Below, piece by piece: positions 15,526 to 23,644 of a stretch of DNA of 32,333 nt. The stretch is from Bacillota bacterium. GTDB lineage: Bacteria > Bacillota > Clostridia > Oscillospirales > Ruminococcaceae. A model generated the notes under the pieces. The model did not search any database, was not told the origin of the DNA, and worked only from the letters and a program-made list of their open reading frames with translations. Within the stretch, counting starts at the first letter, position 1. Every line of letters starts with the position of its first letter. A program made the translations under genes and the position numbers. The DNA is taken from the NCBI GenBank assembly GCA_023431215.1, contig JAEYXR010000037.1, forward strand, positions 1 through 32,333, in the 5' to 3' direction.

Positions 15526-17106
15526 TTAGTTTTTGCTGTTAATCTCAGATAAAATTTGTTGCGCTACACGAATACCATCAACTGCAGCGCTCATAATTCC
15601 GCCGGCATATCCGCCACCTTCTCCGCAAGGATAAAGTCCTCTTGCTGTAATGGAATGATAGTCTTCCCCCCGCAAAACTCTGACAGGCGAAGAAGTCCGG
15701 GTTTCTGGTGCGGTTAATACCGCATCTGCTGCATCAAATCCCGGTTGTTTTTTTCCAAAGCGATAAAGCCCGTCCTTGAGACGTGCCAACACAGTCGGGG
15801 TAAATAATTTTGAAAAATCTGCACCATGTGTACCAATGCTGTAGGTTGGCTCCACACTCTTCAGTTCAGCTCCTGCTTTTCCATTGAGCAGACAACCTAC
15901 CGTCTGAATGGGCGCACAATATCCCTGGGTAACTGCATAGGCATCCTGCTCCAGCTTACGCTGAAATCTGATGGCATCCATGGGATTACTCCCAAAATCA
16001 TTGCTATCCACCGAAACCACCAAAGCGGCATTGGCATTTTTGCCATCCCGACTGTGATAGCTCATGCCGTTGGTGACAATGCCGCCAGTTTCAGAGGCAG
16101 AGGGCACCACATAACCACCGGGACACATGCAGAACGTGTACACCGCACGACCGTCCTTATCTCTATGAGATAGCTGGTACTCCCCTTTAGGCAACTGTGG
16201 ATGCCCAGCCAGCTCTCCGTACAACGCCTTATCTACTTCTGTTTGCAGGTGCTCTATCCGAACACCAACCGAAAAAGGCTTGACCTCCATGGCTATCCCG
16301 TCGTTCCAGAGGGCTTCGATGGTATCTCTCGCACTGTGACCAATAGCCAAAACTACCCTCTCAGCCTGATAATATTGGCCGTCGGCTTCAAAGCCCTGGA
16401 CTTTGCCGTTGGTAAAATGCAATTTTTGAAGCTGCACATTAAAGTGCACCTCACCGCCTAAACGAATAATCTCTTTTCGCAGATTAACCACCACTCGGCG
16501 CAGTTCATCGGTACCAATATGCGGCTTCGCTTCCTGTAATATTTCTTTGGGCGCACCAAATTTCACCAGTTCCTGCAGTACATAGGAGCATCGGGAATCA
16601 CCAATTCTTGTGGTTAGCTTACCATCCGAAAAAGTACCGGCACCGCCTTCACCAAACTGAATATTGCTGGCAGGATTTAGCTTGGCATGAGTAAAAAAAG
16701 TCTCCACATCGGCTGCTCTTTGCTCCATGGCACTGCCCTGCTCTAAAATAATGGGGCGGCAACCCTGGCGCGCCAAAATCAAAGCGCAAAACATTCCAGC
16801 AGGACCAAAACCCACAATAACAGGTCTATTATCACCTACATCCACGGCAGAACCAAGTTCCAAAGGTATCACACATTGGCGCTTTATGCCTTCGCCGCAT
16901 TGATAATTTTCTTCTCCCTCTATTTCAAACCCAACAGAATAAACAAACCTGATGTCCTGTTTTTTTCGAGCATCTACTGATTTTTTAACAACATATTGAT
17001 TAGTTATTTGTTTGTCAGAAATGCCAAGTCTCTTCCGTGCTTGTCCAAAGCAATTTTCTTCCGGTTCTCCTAATCCTAATGTTACATTGTTGACAATAAT
17101 AGCCAT
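15526..17106 (-). CDS. FAD-dependent oxidoreductase, uncharacterised (COG2509 type)
   Basis: 526 aa. After an N-terminal segment with THUMP- or PilM-unrelated short strands (about 1-90), the Rossmann FAD-binding motif GFGPAGMFCA begins at about residue 99. The FAD family motifs FGEGGAGTFSDGKLTTR and VLAIGHSARDT follow, and the C-terminal second FAD contact is CGEGGGYAGGIMSAAVDGI. This pattern is typical of the widespread, uncharacterised FAD-dependent dehydrogenases of Firmicutes (some are annotated as thiazole- or NAD(FAD)-utilising). The reaction is unknown. I chose the ATG at 17104-17106, which has GGGGA five bases upstream; the 21-codon upstream extension lacks homology. It follows cdaR by 94 bp. 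Confidence 0.88.
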   Translation of the reverse strand: MAIIVNNVTLGLGEPEENCFGQARKRLGISDKQITNQYVVKKSVDARKKQDIRFVYSVGFEIEGEENYQCGEGIKRQCVIPLELGSAVDVGDNRPVIVGFGPAGMFCALILARQGCRPIILEQGSAMEQRAADVETFFTHAKLNPASNIQFGEGGAGTFSDGKLTTRIGDSRCSYVLQELVKFGAPKEILQEAKPHIGTDELRRVVVNLRKEIIRLGGEVHFNVQLQKLHFTNGKVQGFEADGQYYQAERVVLAIGHSARDTIEALWNDGIAMEVKPFSVGVRIEHLQTEVDKALYGELAGHPQLPKGEYQLSHRDKDGRAVYTFCMCPGGYVVPSASETGGIVTNGMSYHSRDGKNANAALVVSVDSNDFGSNPMDAIRFQRKLEQDAYAVTQGYCAPIQTVGCLLNGKAGAELKSVEPTYSIGTHGADFSKLFTPTVLARLKDGLYRFGKKQPGFDAADAVLTAPETRTSSPVRVLRGEDYHSITARGLYPCGEGGGYAGGIMSAAVDGIRVAQQILSEINSKN

Positions 17107-17153
17107 TATTTCCCCATTCTGCCGCATACCATTGCAGCCTACTAAATTAGCAT

Positions 17154-17184
17154 GAGCCTGCCATTCCACAAAGGCGGCAGGCCC
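17154..17184 (-). other. Stem-loop between cdaR and the FAD oxidoreductase gene
   Basis: GGGCCTGCC and GGCAGGCTC form a 9-bp stem (one G-U) across a 13-base loop on the minus strand. No U-tract follows, so it is more likely an RNA-processing or attenuation structure than a terminator. Confidence 0.4.
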
Positions 17185-17200
17185 AACTGCTATGAATCAA

Positions 17201-18493
17201 TTACTTTTCTTTTACACTAATAACGGCAGAGTAGTCTCCTACTGCCCAAACAAAACCCTTGGTAGGTGCATAAATACGTACGCTGCGCTGGTACTGTCCA
17301 GGCTGCACCTCAGATTCTGAAAGGTCAATTTCCATTACAATCTCTGTTGCCAAAAGCTTTTCTATGGTTTCCTTGTCACCAACCATGCGAACATTATTGA
17401 TGGCAGTAGTCAGAACCTGCACATCATAGGCAGGAGGAACATTAATTACAGAAAAGTTTTTTGCCTTTAGATTAAAGTTTTTTGCTATGACATTTTGAGG
17501 GTCAAATTCTACCACAACATTTTCTATGTTATTGATATTTACAAAGCCAGACGGTAATTTTACATCAAAAGTTACCGTATTGTTTTGGGTAAGATCCAGC
17601 TCGGTAAAATCGATATGCCCAACAACAATCTCATAGTAATTCTTTATGGCATCCTCTGGAGCGGCAACTGTAATATTCTCATTTGACAAGGTATATTCCA
17701 GCTCTTCTATGGGAAAGTCCTCCGGAACATTTAAGAATGATAACTTAAGGGGCAGTTCAACAATCTTTTTAACCGGAATAGAAATATCCACAGATGCTAC
17801 ACTGGTGCTGATATGGCTCTTTGATGAAACCTCTACCAAGCTGCCTTCGCTGTCATAAAACTGGATACCCGCAGTAATAATTTGTGACTGTGTTAAAGGC
17901 GCATTAATGTCAGCACGTACCACTGCCTTTGCAATTCGATTCAAATCAATCTCAGGGCCTACAATGGTTACAGAGCTGGGCGATACCGCCACATCCCCAA
18001 GCATGTATCCCTCAGCAGGCACAGACAGGCCTGTGACGTCCATGGTAATGGGAATTTCCTTGTCCAATAACCGGTCAAAGGTAACCTTAATTGTTGACGG
18101 GGTAATGGAAACAATCTCATAATCATCATCAGCTGACAGCACAGGCTTAATTTCCAGTTCTTTGTTGCTGGCAGGGCCGGTAATGCCGGACAAATCTGCC
18201 CTTAGCTTAATATCCTCTGCCTTTAAGCCTCCTACTACAATGCGCTTTCCACGTACCATTACGCTAACCGTTTCGCCTTCACCCTCAATTACATTGAGTC
18301 CTAGGCTGCTGATTGCACCAGAGGATGTATCAACAGATACCGGCACCTTGGTAATTTCAAGGGTGCGTTCATCGGAAGTAACCGCTACTATAACAAACCA
18401 GCAAACCAAAGCAACTAGAATTGAAAATAACGCGGTGTAGCTTGGTTTTCTGAAAATAGTAGAAAAACTCAGTTTGCTCATATCAATTTTCAT
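17201..18493 (-). CDS. cdaR: CdaA regulatory protein CdaR (YbbR domains)
   Basis: 430 aa. An N-terminal transmembrane helix (about residues 18-38, ALFSILVALVCWFVIVAV) anchors an extracellular region built of about four YbbR repeats (for example PVSVDTSSGAISSLGLNV, PITMDVTGLSVPAEGYML, PLKLSFLNVPEDFPIEE). CdaR binds and modulates the membrane diadenylate cyclase CdaA. Its ATG overlaps the cdaA stop by four bases and GGAGGG lies upstream, so the two are translated together. In B. subtilis and Listeria cdaA-cdaR are followed by glmM; here glmM is not next and an FAD enzyme gene takes its place. Confidence 0.94.
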   Translation of the reverse strand: MKIDMSKLSFSTIFRKPSYTALFSILVALVCWFVIVAVTSDERTLEITKVPVSVDTSSGAISSLGLNVIEGEGETVSVMVRGKRIVVGGLKAEDIKLRADLSGITGPASNKELEIKPVLSADDDYEIVSITPSTIKVTFDRLLDKEIPITMDVTGLSVPAEGYMLGDVAVSPSSVTIVGPEIDLNRIAKAVVRADINAPLTQSQIITAGIQFYDSEGSLVEVSSKSHISTSVASVDISIPVKKIVELPLKLSFLNVPEDFPIEELEYTLSNENITVAAPEDAIKNYYEIVVGHIDFTELDLTQNNTVTFDVKLPSGFVNINNIENVVVEFDPQNVIAKNFNLKAKNFSVINVPPAYDVQVLTTAINNVRMVGDKETIEKLLATEIVMEIDLSESEVQPGQYQRSVRIYAPTKGFVWAVGDYSAVISVKEK

Positions 18494-19377
18494 CTTTTAG
18501 CCCTCCTGAAAAGTTTTTTCTTTTCGGCGGCCGGTTCTTCTTCATTGACAAATTCTTCATACAAAATGGTGCTAAGCGTATTTGGAGTAATACGTAAATT
18601 GAGCTTGCCGTTTTTCGCTACCGTTATGGCACCTGTTTCTTCCGAAACCACGACCACAACCGCATCCGAAACCTCACTGATTCCCAATGCCGCACGATGA
18701 CGGGTACCAAGTGTACGGCTGATTTCATAATTGTCAGACAGCGGCAAAAAGCAGCCGGCAGCGTATAACCTGTTATTTCGTATTACCAATGCACCATCAT
18801 GGAGAGGTGAATTTGGAAAAAATACATTTTTGATAAGATCAGAGCTGGGTTGAGAATCTATAATGGTACCGGTACTGATGATTTCTCCAATTTTTGTTTC
18901 TCTTTCCATTACAATAAGCGCACCAATACGCTCTTTAGAAAGCAGTGCACAACTATCACAAATTGCGTTAATGACCTTAATTGCCTGGGAACGTTCATAT
19001 TCTTTTGATGAGGTATTGGGGCTGAACACTTGTAGATTACTTAGCCGTGAACGACCAACCTGTTCCAATATTTTTCGCAGTTCAGGCTGAAACAATACCA
19101 ATAATACAATGGCACCATAGCTTACAACAAATTTCATTATAAAAGCCAGCATTTTAAAAGGTGTCATTAATGTAATAAAATAAAGCAATAAAATAGCAAA
19201 GACACCTTTTACAAGCTGCTCTGCACGAGTTTCCTTAAGAAGCCCGATCAATTTATAAATTAGAAACGCCACAATGGCAATATCCAAGATGTCAAATAAA
19301 GTAATGGTCCCCAGAATATTGATAAAATACTCCCAAAGCATTTGTGGGGTCATTACGGGACTTGCTGCAACTGGCAT
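18490..19377 (-). CDS. cdaA: Membrane diadenylate cyclase CdaA
   Basis: 295 aa. Three transmembrane helices (about 20-45, 57-72 and 78-97) precede the DAC domain. The DAC signature motifs are intact: DGA at 194-196 in FFPNSPLHDGALVI and RHR at 226-228 in RTLGTRHRAALG. The enzyme joins two ATP into cyclic di-AMP, the essential second messenger controlling potassium and osmolyte uptake and cell-wall balance. The start at 19375-19377 (MPVAASP) has GGAGAGGAGG upstream; a 17-codon extension is rejected. It overlaps cdaR and follows the DivIVA-like gene; in the shifted frame of that gene the gap is only 43 bp. Confidence 0.97.
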   Translation of the reverse strand: MPVAASPVMTPQMLWEYFINILGTITLFDILDIAIVAFLIYKLIGLLKETRAEQLVKGVFAILLLYFITLMTPFKMLAFIMKFVVSYGAIVLLVLFQPELRKILEQVGRSRLSNLQVFSPNTSSKEYERSQAIKVINAICDSCALLSKERIGALIVMERETKIGEIISTGTIIDSQPSSDLIKNVFFPNSPLHDGALVIRNNRLYAAGCFLPLSDNYEISRTLGTRHRAALGISEVSDAVVVVVSEETGAITVAKNGKLNLRITPNTLSTILYEEFVNEEEPAAEKKKLFRRAKR

Positions 19378-19583
19378 TGCCGGGCCTCCTCTCCTTGTCA
19401 CTGATGAGAATGCCAAAATATCATTCAAACAGCTTTTTTATTTTGTCCCAAATTGGCTTTAAAATTGCCGGAGTAGAAATGGTGGGGTACAAGTCAGCAA
19501 CATCACCATCATTTTTTGCTTCTACACGCGTGTTCTGACTTTCACTCTGCTCTGCCCGCTCCGCTTTTGAGACGGCTCGGGCC

Positions 19584-20294
19584 TTATCGAAAAAAATGAG
19601 GGTCTTTGTCGGCTTCTGCCGAGCTGGGGTCTTTTCCCTGTTTGCTACTGTCTTCGTAAAGGTTGGAGATGGCTTTTTCTAGTCCGGCAAAGGTGCGTGC
19701 TGCCAAAGACTTAAAGCTTGCCAGCTCTTCTTTCAGACGTGTCACTTCTTCCGCACGCAAATCTGCTTGTTCCGCAGCCTTTTCCAGCAGTTCTTTTGCC
19801 TGCTGCTTTGCCTCTGCCATCAGTTTATCAGCTTCTTTAGACGCTGCTTCAGTAATTTTACCCAAATCAATATGCTCTGCAGCAGCATTTAGCTCCTCAA
19901 TTTGTTGCAAAGCTTCTTGTAGCTTATTTTCCTGTACGGCATAGCGATTTTGCAGCTGTTTATTAAGTTCCAGCTGAATCTGAAGCTCATTGTCTTTGTT
20001 ACGCGCTACCTGAATTAGCTGGTCTGCTTCCTGCCGTAGCTTGTCATAGGCAGCTTTTTGTGCTGCAGTCTGCTCTTTTTCGGTATAAAGCTGGGCTTTC
20101 AAAATTTCAAGCTGACCATTCAAATCGTCAACCAATAATTTAAGATTGGATATTTCTTCCTCTTTTTTGTTAATCTCAGCATCGTATTTTTGTTCTTTTT
20201 CCTTGCTTAATACGTCTTGTTCATATATGTAATCTAATACTGTTTTTTTGTCAAATCCAAACATGGATGTTGAAAACACCTTTTGCTGTTCCAT
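19584..20294 (-). CDS. DivIVA-like coiled-coil protein, probably frameshifted near the 3' end
   Basis: 236 aa. The N-terminus (KVFSTSMFGFDKKTVLDYIYEQD) resembles the DivIVA/GpsB membrane-binding motif (FxxxxFGFDKxxVxxYI). Most of the rest is coiled coil (about 25-190), rich in Glu, Lys, Gln and Ala, with a second helical block ending near SLAARTFAGLEKAISNLYED. DivIVA-type scaffolds recruit division or polar proteins. The gene is the first of the cdaA-cdaR operon, with AAGGAG eight bases before the ATG at 20292-20294. The protein ends DPHFFR just after a run of seven T. Dropping one T opens a 48-codon tail ending ILKPIWDKIKKLFE with stop at 19421-19423, which looks like genuine coding sequence. 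Confidence 0.75.
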   Translation of the reverse strand: MEQQKVFSTSMFGFDKKTVLDYIYEQDVLSKEKEQKYDAEINKKEEEISNLKLLVDDLNGQLEILKAQLYTEKEQTAAQKAAYDKLRQEADQLIQVARNKDNELQIQLELNKQLQNRYAVQENKLQEALQQIEELNAAAEHIDLGKITEAASKEADKLMAEAKQQAKELLEKAAEQADLRAEEVTRLKEELASFKSLAARTFAGLEKAISNLYEDSSKQGKDPSSAEADKDPHFFR

Positions 20295-20347
20295 CCACTG
20301 CACTCCTTACATTCCTAATTGATAAGTTCAAACCCCATAACAAACAT

Positions 20348-20376
20348 CAATAAGAAATTATGATCATTTCTTATTG
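20348..20376. repeat. 11-bp perfect inverted repeat in leader
   Basis: CAATAAGAAAT and ATTTCTTATTG flank a 7-base loop. It lies 54 bp upstream of the DivIVA-like start codon, downstream of the predicted promoter, so it forms a hairpin in the mRNA or an operator in the DNA. Confidence 0.55.
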
Positions 20377-20448
20377 CTTAACGATTCACTATCAAATGAT
20401 TTTTCAACACTAATTTGCCAAATCATTTATGAAACGCTCATGATGCTT

Positions 20449-20476
20449 ATTATAGCATTAATTTGTAAAAAAACAA
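20449..20476 (-). promoter_or_regulatory. Predicted promoter of the DivIVA-like/cdaA/cdaR operon
   Basis: The minus strand carries a perfect extended -10, TGCTATAAT (TATAAT at 20449-20454), with a weak -35 TTGTTT (20471-20476) 16 bp upstream. A short inverted repeat ATTTGT/ACAAAT (20461-20478) overlaps the -35. Confidence 0.6.
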
Positions 20477-20576
20477 ATCTTTTCTGGTAGAAACATACTA
20501 ATTTTGTGGAAGATAATAAGATTGCCTGAGTTTGTCCTATAAATTGATGTAATGTTAAGTTTTAATCCAATATACC

Positions 20577-20616
20577 AAAAAGACCCGATTGATTTTTATA
20601 TCAATCGGGTCTTTTT
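20577..20616. terminator. Strong bidirectional terminator after rnfB
   Basis: A 17-bp perfect stem, AAAAAGACCCGATTGAT with ATCAATCGGGTCTTTTT, around a 6-base loop. Both strands end in T-runs. It lies 7 bp after the rnfB stop and is the best terminator in the window. Confidence 0.95.
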
Positions 20617-20623
20617 TATTGAT

Positions 20624-21409
20624 TTACTTTACCATGTGAATAACCTTGGTAGGACATACTTCTACACAAGCACCGCAGTTTGTGCACTTGTCAGGATCAA
20701 TGCATGCCAGGTTTTCGGTAACAGTAATGGCACCGTACTCACAAGTTTTTTGGCACTTCATGCAGCCAATGCAGCCTGCCTTACACACCTTGCGGGTGTA
20801 AGCACCTTTATCATGTGAAGAGCAAGCAACATGAACAAGGCTGGTTTCCTTAATCATAGCAATAATATGATTGGGGCATACCCTTGCGCAAGCACCGCAT
20901 CCGGTACACAGGTCACGGTCAATAACAGCCAGACCGTTTTCAATACTCAATGCGCCAAACTTGCAGACATTGGCACAATCACCATAACCCAGACAACCAT
21001 GAGTACAGCTTCTGCGTCCCTGATAGAAGGTGTTGCAGGCCTTGCAGGTAGGCAATCCCTGATATTCCATGATATACTCGCTGGTATCAAAATTACCTGC
21101 ACACTTCATGTTTGCCTTCATTTCAACCACATCTTCAAACTCCACACCCAAAATTTCTGCAATCTTGCGGGCGGTAGCGTCACCACCGGGAGTACAAAGA
21201 TTGGTCTTGATATCACGGTTTTCACAAAGATTCTTTGCGTAATCGTCGCATCCGGCAAAGCCGCAGGCACCGCAGTTGGCGCCGGGCAATACTGCACGGA
21301 TATTTTCGGCGGTCTCATCAACCTTGACTGCCATCAGCTTGGCAGCAACAACAAGGAGAACCGCACAAGCGACACCAATGCCGCTAACAATCAGAACAGA
21401 TTCTAACAT
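20624..21409 (-). CDS. rnfB: Rnf complex subunit B (iron-sulfur electron carrier)
   Basis: 261 aa. An N-terminal transmembrane helix (about 5-24) is followed by the Rnf-specific 4Fe-4S domain, CGACGFAGC at 46-54 with Cys72. A Cys-rich segment comes next (CTHGCLGYGDCANVC), then three ferredoxin motifs CxxCxxCxxxC (residues 168-178, 213-223 and 242-252). RnfB accepts electrons from ferredoxin and passes them into the membrane part of the complex. It is the last gene of rnfCDGEAB, 13 bp after rnfA, with AAGGAGG upstream and a strong terminator downstream. Confidence 0.97.
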   Translation of the reverse strand: MLESVLIVSGIGVACAVLLVVAAKLMAVKVDETAENIRAVLPGANCGACGFAGCDDYAKNLCENRDIKTNLCTPGGDATARKIAEILGVEFEDVVEMKANMKCAGNFDTSEYIMEYQGLPTCKACNTFYQGRRSCTHGCLGYGDCANVCKFGALSIENGLAVIDRDLCTGCGACARVCPNHIIAMIKETSLVHVACSSHDKGAYTRKVCKAGCIGCMKCQKTCEYGAITVTENLACIDPDKCTNCGACVEVCPTKVIHMVK

Positions 21410-21422
21410 TTGCAGTTCCTCC

Positions 21423-22016
21423 TTATTTGATCATGCCTTCAATGACGCCTCCAAAGCCCATAAAGGACAGCGACACGATAGCAGCAGCAACCAGGGTAAT
21501 GGGAATGCCCTTCCAGCTCTCGGGAATGTCTGCATGTTCAATGCGGGAACGAACACCGCTAAACAGCACCATAGCCAGCAGGAATCCCAAGCCGGCACCC
21601 AGAGAATTCACCAGAGATTCGACAAAGCCGTAGCCTTCATCAATGTTCAGAACGGTAACGCCCAGAACAGCGCAGTTGGTGGTAATCAGAGGCAGGTAGA
21701 TACCCAGGCTTTTGTGCAGAGCTGGAATGAACTTCTTTAAAACCATCTCAACAAGCTGCACCAGCGAGGCAATGATGAGTATAAAAACAAGAGTCTGCAT
21801 ATAGCCCATACCCTTGGGTTCCAGCACATAAGTGTAGATGGGCCAGGTGGCTGCGGTAGCCATTAGCATAACAAAAATAACAGCAGCGCTCATGCCTACG
21901 GCAGAGTCCAGCTTCTTAGATACGCCCAAGAAGGGACAGATACCCAGGAACTTGTTAAGCACAAAGTTATTTACAAGAATGGCACTAAAGAGGATTACAA
22001 TTAAATCTTGTACCAT
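21423..22016 (-). CDS. rnfA: Rnf complex subunit A
   Basis: 197 aa integral membrane protein with six hydrophobic helices. It begins LIVILFSAILVNNFVLNKFLGICPFLGVSKK and contains LGIYLPLITTNCAVLG, both family-typical. The Cys in GICPFLG and the Cys in TTNCAVLG bind the intramembrane [2Fe-2S] cluster shared with RnfE/NqrE-type pairs. It forms the inverted pair with RnfE that carries electrons across the membrane and is tied to Na+ or H+ transport. GGAGG precedes the ATG by ten bases; rnfE ends 3 bp upstream. Confidence 0.97.
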   Translation of the reverse strand: MVQDLIVILFSAILVNNFVLNKFLGICPFLGVSKKLDSAVGMSAAVIFVMLMATAATWPIYTYVLEPKGMGYMQTLVFILIIASLVQLVEMVLKKFIPALHKSLGIYLPLITTNCAVLGVTVLNIDEGYGFVESLVNSLGAGLGFLLAMVLFSGVRSRIEHADIPESWKGIPITLVAAAIVSLSFMGFGGVIEGMIK

Positions 22017-22019
22017 CGC

Positions 22020-22688
22020 TTAGCATCCTCCTTCTGCTTCACCCTGGCAGGCACCGTGAGAAGGGCAGCCAGCGCAGGCAATTTTCTTTTTCTTAATGGC
22101 TTTACCGTGGCTTAGCTTATTTACAATGGCAATAACTAAGCCAAAGGTAAAGAATCCGCCGGGAGCCATGGTCATAATGGTAATGGGATCCCACAGCTCT
22201 GCAGTAAGGGTAATGCCAAACCAGGTACCACTGCCCAAAATTTCGCGGATAGAGCCCATGCAGAACAGCGCAAAGGTAAAACCAAGACCCATGCCAATAC
22301 CATCCAGTGCGGAATCCAGCACAGTATTCTTGTTTGCAAACATCTCGGCTCGGCCCAGAATGATGCAGTTAACCACGATCAGAGGGATGAAAATACCCAA
22401 TGTTTTGTAAAGGTCTGGTACATATGCCTGCATCAGCAGCTGAACCACTGTTACAAAGCCAGCAACAACCACAATATAGCAGGGAATGCGAACCTTGTCG
22501 GGAATTACCTTTTTGAGCATGGAGATAACAATATTGGAACAGATTAAAACGAAGGTTGCCGCTACACCCATACCCAAACCATTGAGCACAGAGGTGGAGG
22601 TAGCAAGTGTTGGGCAGGTACCCAGCAGCAAAACCAAAACGGGATTTTCTTTGATAATACCGTTTAACAGGATTTTAAGCTTTTTCAT
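22020..22688 (-). CDS. rnfE: Rnf complex subunit E, with Cys-rich C-terminus
   Basis: 222 aa, six hydrophobic helices paralogous to RnfA. It begins LLNGIIKENPVLVLLLGTCPTLA and contains IFIPLIVVNCIILGRAE, with the paired Cys that bind the intramembrane [2Fe-2S]. The family core ends near residue 197; the tail KKKKIACAGCPSHGACQGEAEGGC holds four Cys (x2, x5, x7 spacing) on the cytoplasmic side. The ribosome site AAAGGAG overlaps the end of rnfG, 5 bp away. The tail is discussed in the findings. Confidence 0.96.
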   Translation of the reverse strand: MKKLKILLNGIIKENPVLVLLLGTCPTLATSTSVLNGLGMGVAATFVLICSNIVISMLKKVIPDKVRIPCYIVVVAGFVTVVQLLMQAYVPDLYKTLGIFIPLIVVNCIILGRAEMFANKNTVLDSALDGIGMGLGFTFALFCMGSIREILGSGTWFGITLTAELWDPITIMTMAPGGFFTFGLVIAIVNKLSHGKAIKKKKIACAGCPSHGACQGEAEGGC

Positions 22689-22693
22689 GCCTC

Positions 22694-23644
22694 TTACGCT
22701 CCTTTCGAAGCTTCAGCCATCTTTTCTTCCAGAGCAGGCATCAAATCCAAAACGGACTGAACAGCCTTCTTAAAGCCGTTAGAACTTTCGGTGGCACCGG
22801 AGACAGCGGTAATACCATCCAGGTTATCTTTGCCGACATACTGAGAGGTATAGCCCTCTTCGCCAACCTGAGTGCCCAGACCTGCTGTTTCAGAGTTTTC
22901 ACCCAGTGCAACACCGGCAATCTTCATATCAATACCGATGCCTACATAAACCTCCATGGGAGAAGGAGCGCCGGAGTAACCCTTAGCCTCAGCAACAACC
23001 AACAGGCCATGTCCGGGAACAACGTAAGCGCGCTTTGCACCTTCCAGCTCAAACTCTACCAGTTCGGCAGTGTTCTCGGGGAAGATCTGCTCTTCGGGAG
23101 ATTTGGGTTCTTCAACTTCAATTTCTACACCCGCCAGCTGTCCGTATGCGGTAAATGCAGTTCCGACAGCAGTCTTGAATGCAGTGGAAGAAATGGTTGC
23201 ACCGGTAATGGCGTTTACACCATCCAAATTATAATCCTTGTTGCTATACTGGCTGGTATATTCTGACTCGCCAACACGGGAGCCCAGACCGGGGGTCTCG
23301 CTGTTTTCCATCAGCTTTACTTTATCAATGGTTCCGTCAGACTTAATACCGGTCATAACGTTAACAGGGCCGCCGTAGCCCTTGGCAAAGGTAGTAATAA
23401 CATAGCCTGCACCATTGGTGGCCTTGTAGGCTTCTACTACACCTTCAACACCGGAAACACTGACTTTTTCAAACTTGTCAGCAGTAGAAAGTACTTCGAT
23501 GCGGGCCTTGTCGGCTTCGGCAGCACGTGCAGCCTCAATAATGGGTTTAGTCGTGTCATAAGTGAGCACCAGAGCCGCGGAGATCACCAGACAGATCACC
23601 GTCAGAACCGCCGCGGGTACGATAAATTCTTTTACAAACTTCAT
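22694..23644 (-). CDS. rnfG: Rnf complex subunit G with two FMN-binding domains
   Basis: 316 aa, against about 190-210 for the usual single-domain RnfG. One N-terminal transmembrane helix (about 9-28) leads to two tandem FMN-binding domains. The first covers about 65-170, with SETPGLGSRVGESEYTSQY and DGVNAITGAT; the second covers about 205-300, with SETAGLGTQVGEEGYTSQY and DGITAVSGAT. In the family the Thr of the S/T-G-A-T motif carries covalent FMN attached by ApbE; here Thr150 and Thr285 both fit. RnfG passes electrons on the outer side of the membrane. Its ATG overlaps the rnfD stop by four bases and GGAGG lies upstream. Confidence 0.95.
   Translation of the reverse strand: MKFVKEFIVPAAVLTVICLVISAALVLTYDTTKPIIEAARAAEADKARIEVLSTADKFEKVSVSGVEGVVEAYKATNGAGYVITTFAKGYGGPVNVMTGIKSDGTIDKVKLMENSETPGLGSRVGESEYTSQYSNKDYNLDGVNAITGATISSTAFKTAVGTAFTAYGQLAGVEIEVEEPKSPEEQIFPENTAELVEFELEGAKRAYVVPGHGLLVVAEAKGYSGAPSPMEVYVGIGIDMKIAGVALGENSETAGLGTQVGEEGYTSQYVGKDNLDGITAVSGATESSNGFKKAVQSVLDLMPALEEKMAEASKGA

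Larger units (their letters stand above)
20295..20576 (-). promoter_or_regulatory. Gene-free leader region of the DivIVA-like/cdaA operon
   Basis: No ORF is supportable here on either strand. A good extended -10 promoter lies at 20449-20476, and the roughly 147-base leader it would make has two perfect inverted repeats. AAATGATTT pairs with AAATCATTT (20394-20428, 9 bp). CAATAAGAAAT pairs with ATTTCTTATTG (20348-20376, 11 bp, 7-base loop). The region is A+T-rich. I do not recognise a c-di-AMP (ydaO) riboswitch or any other known RNA motif. Confidence 0.5.

Noticed and set aside
20295..20576. ydaO-type c-di-AMP riboswitch in the leader of the cdaA operon
   Set aside because: The leader is A+T-rich and lacks the conserved G-rich core and GCC-containing joints of that class.
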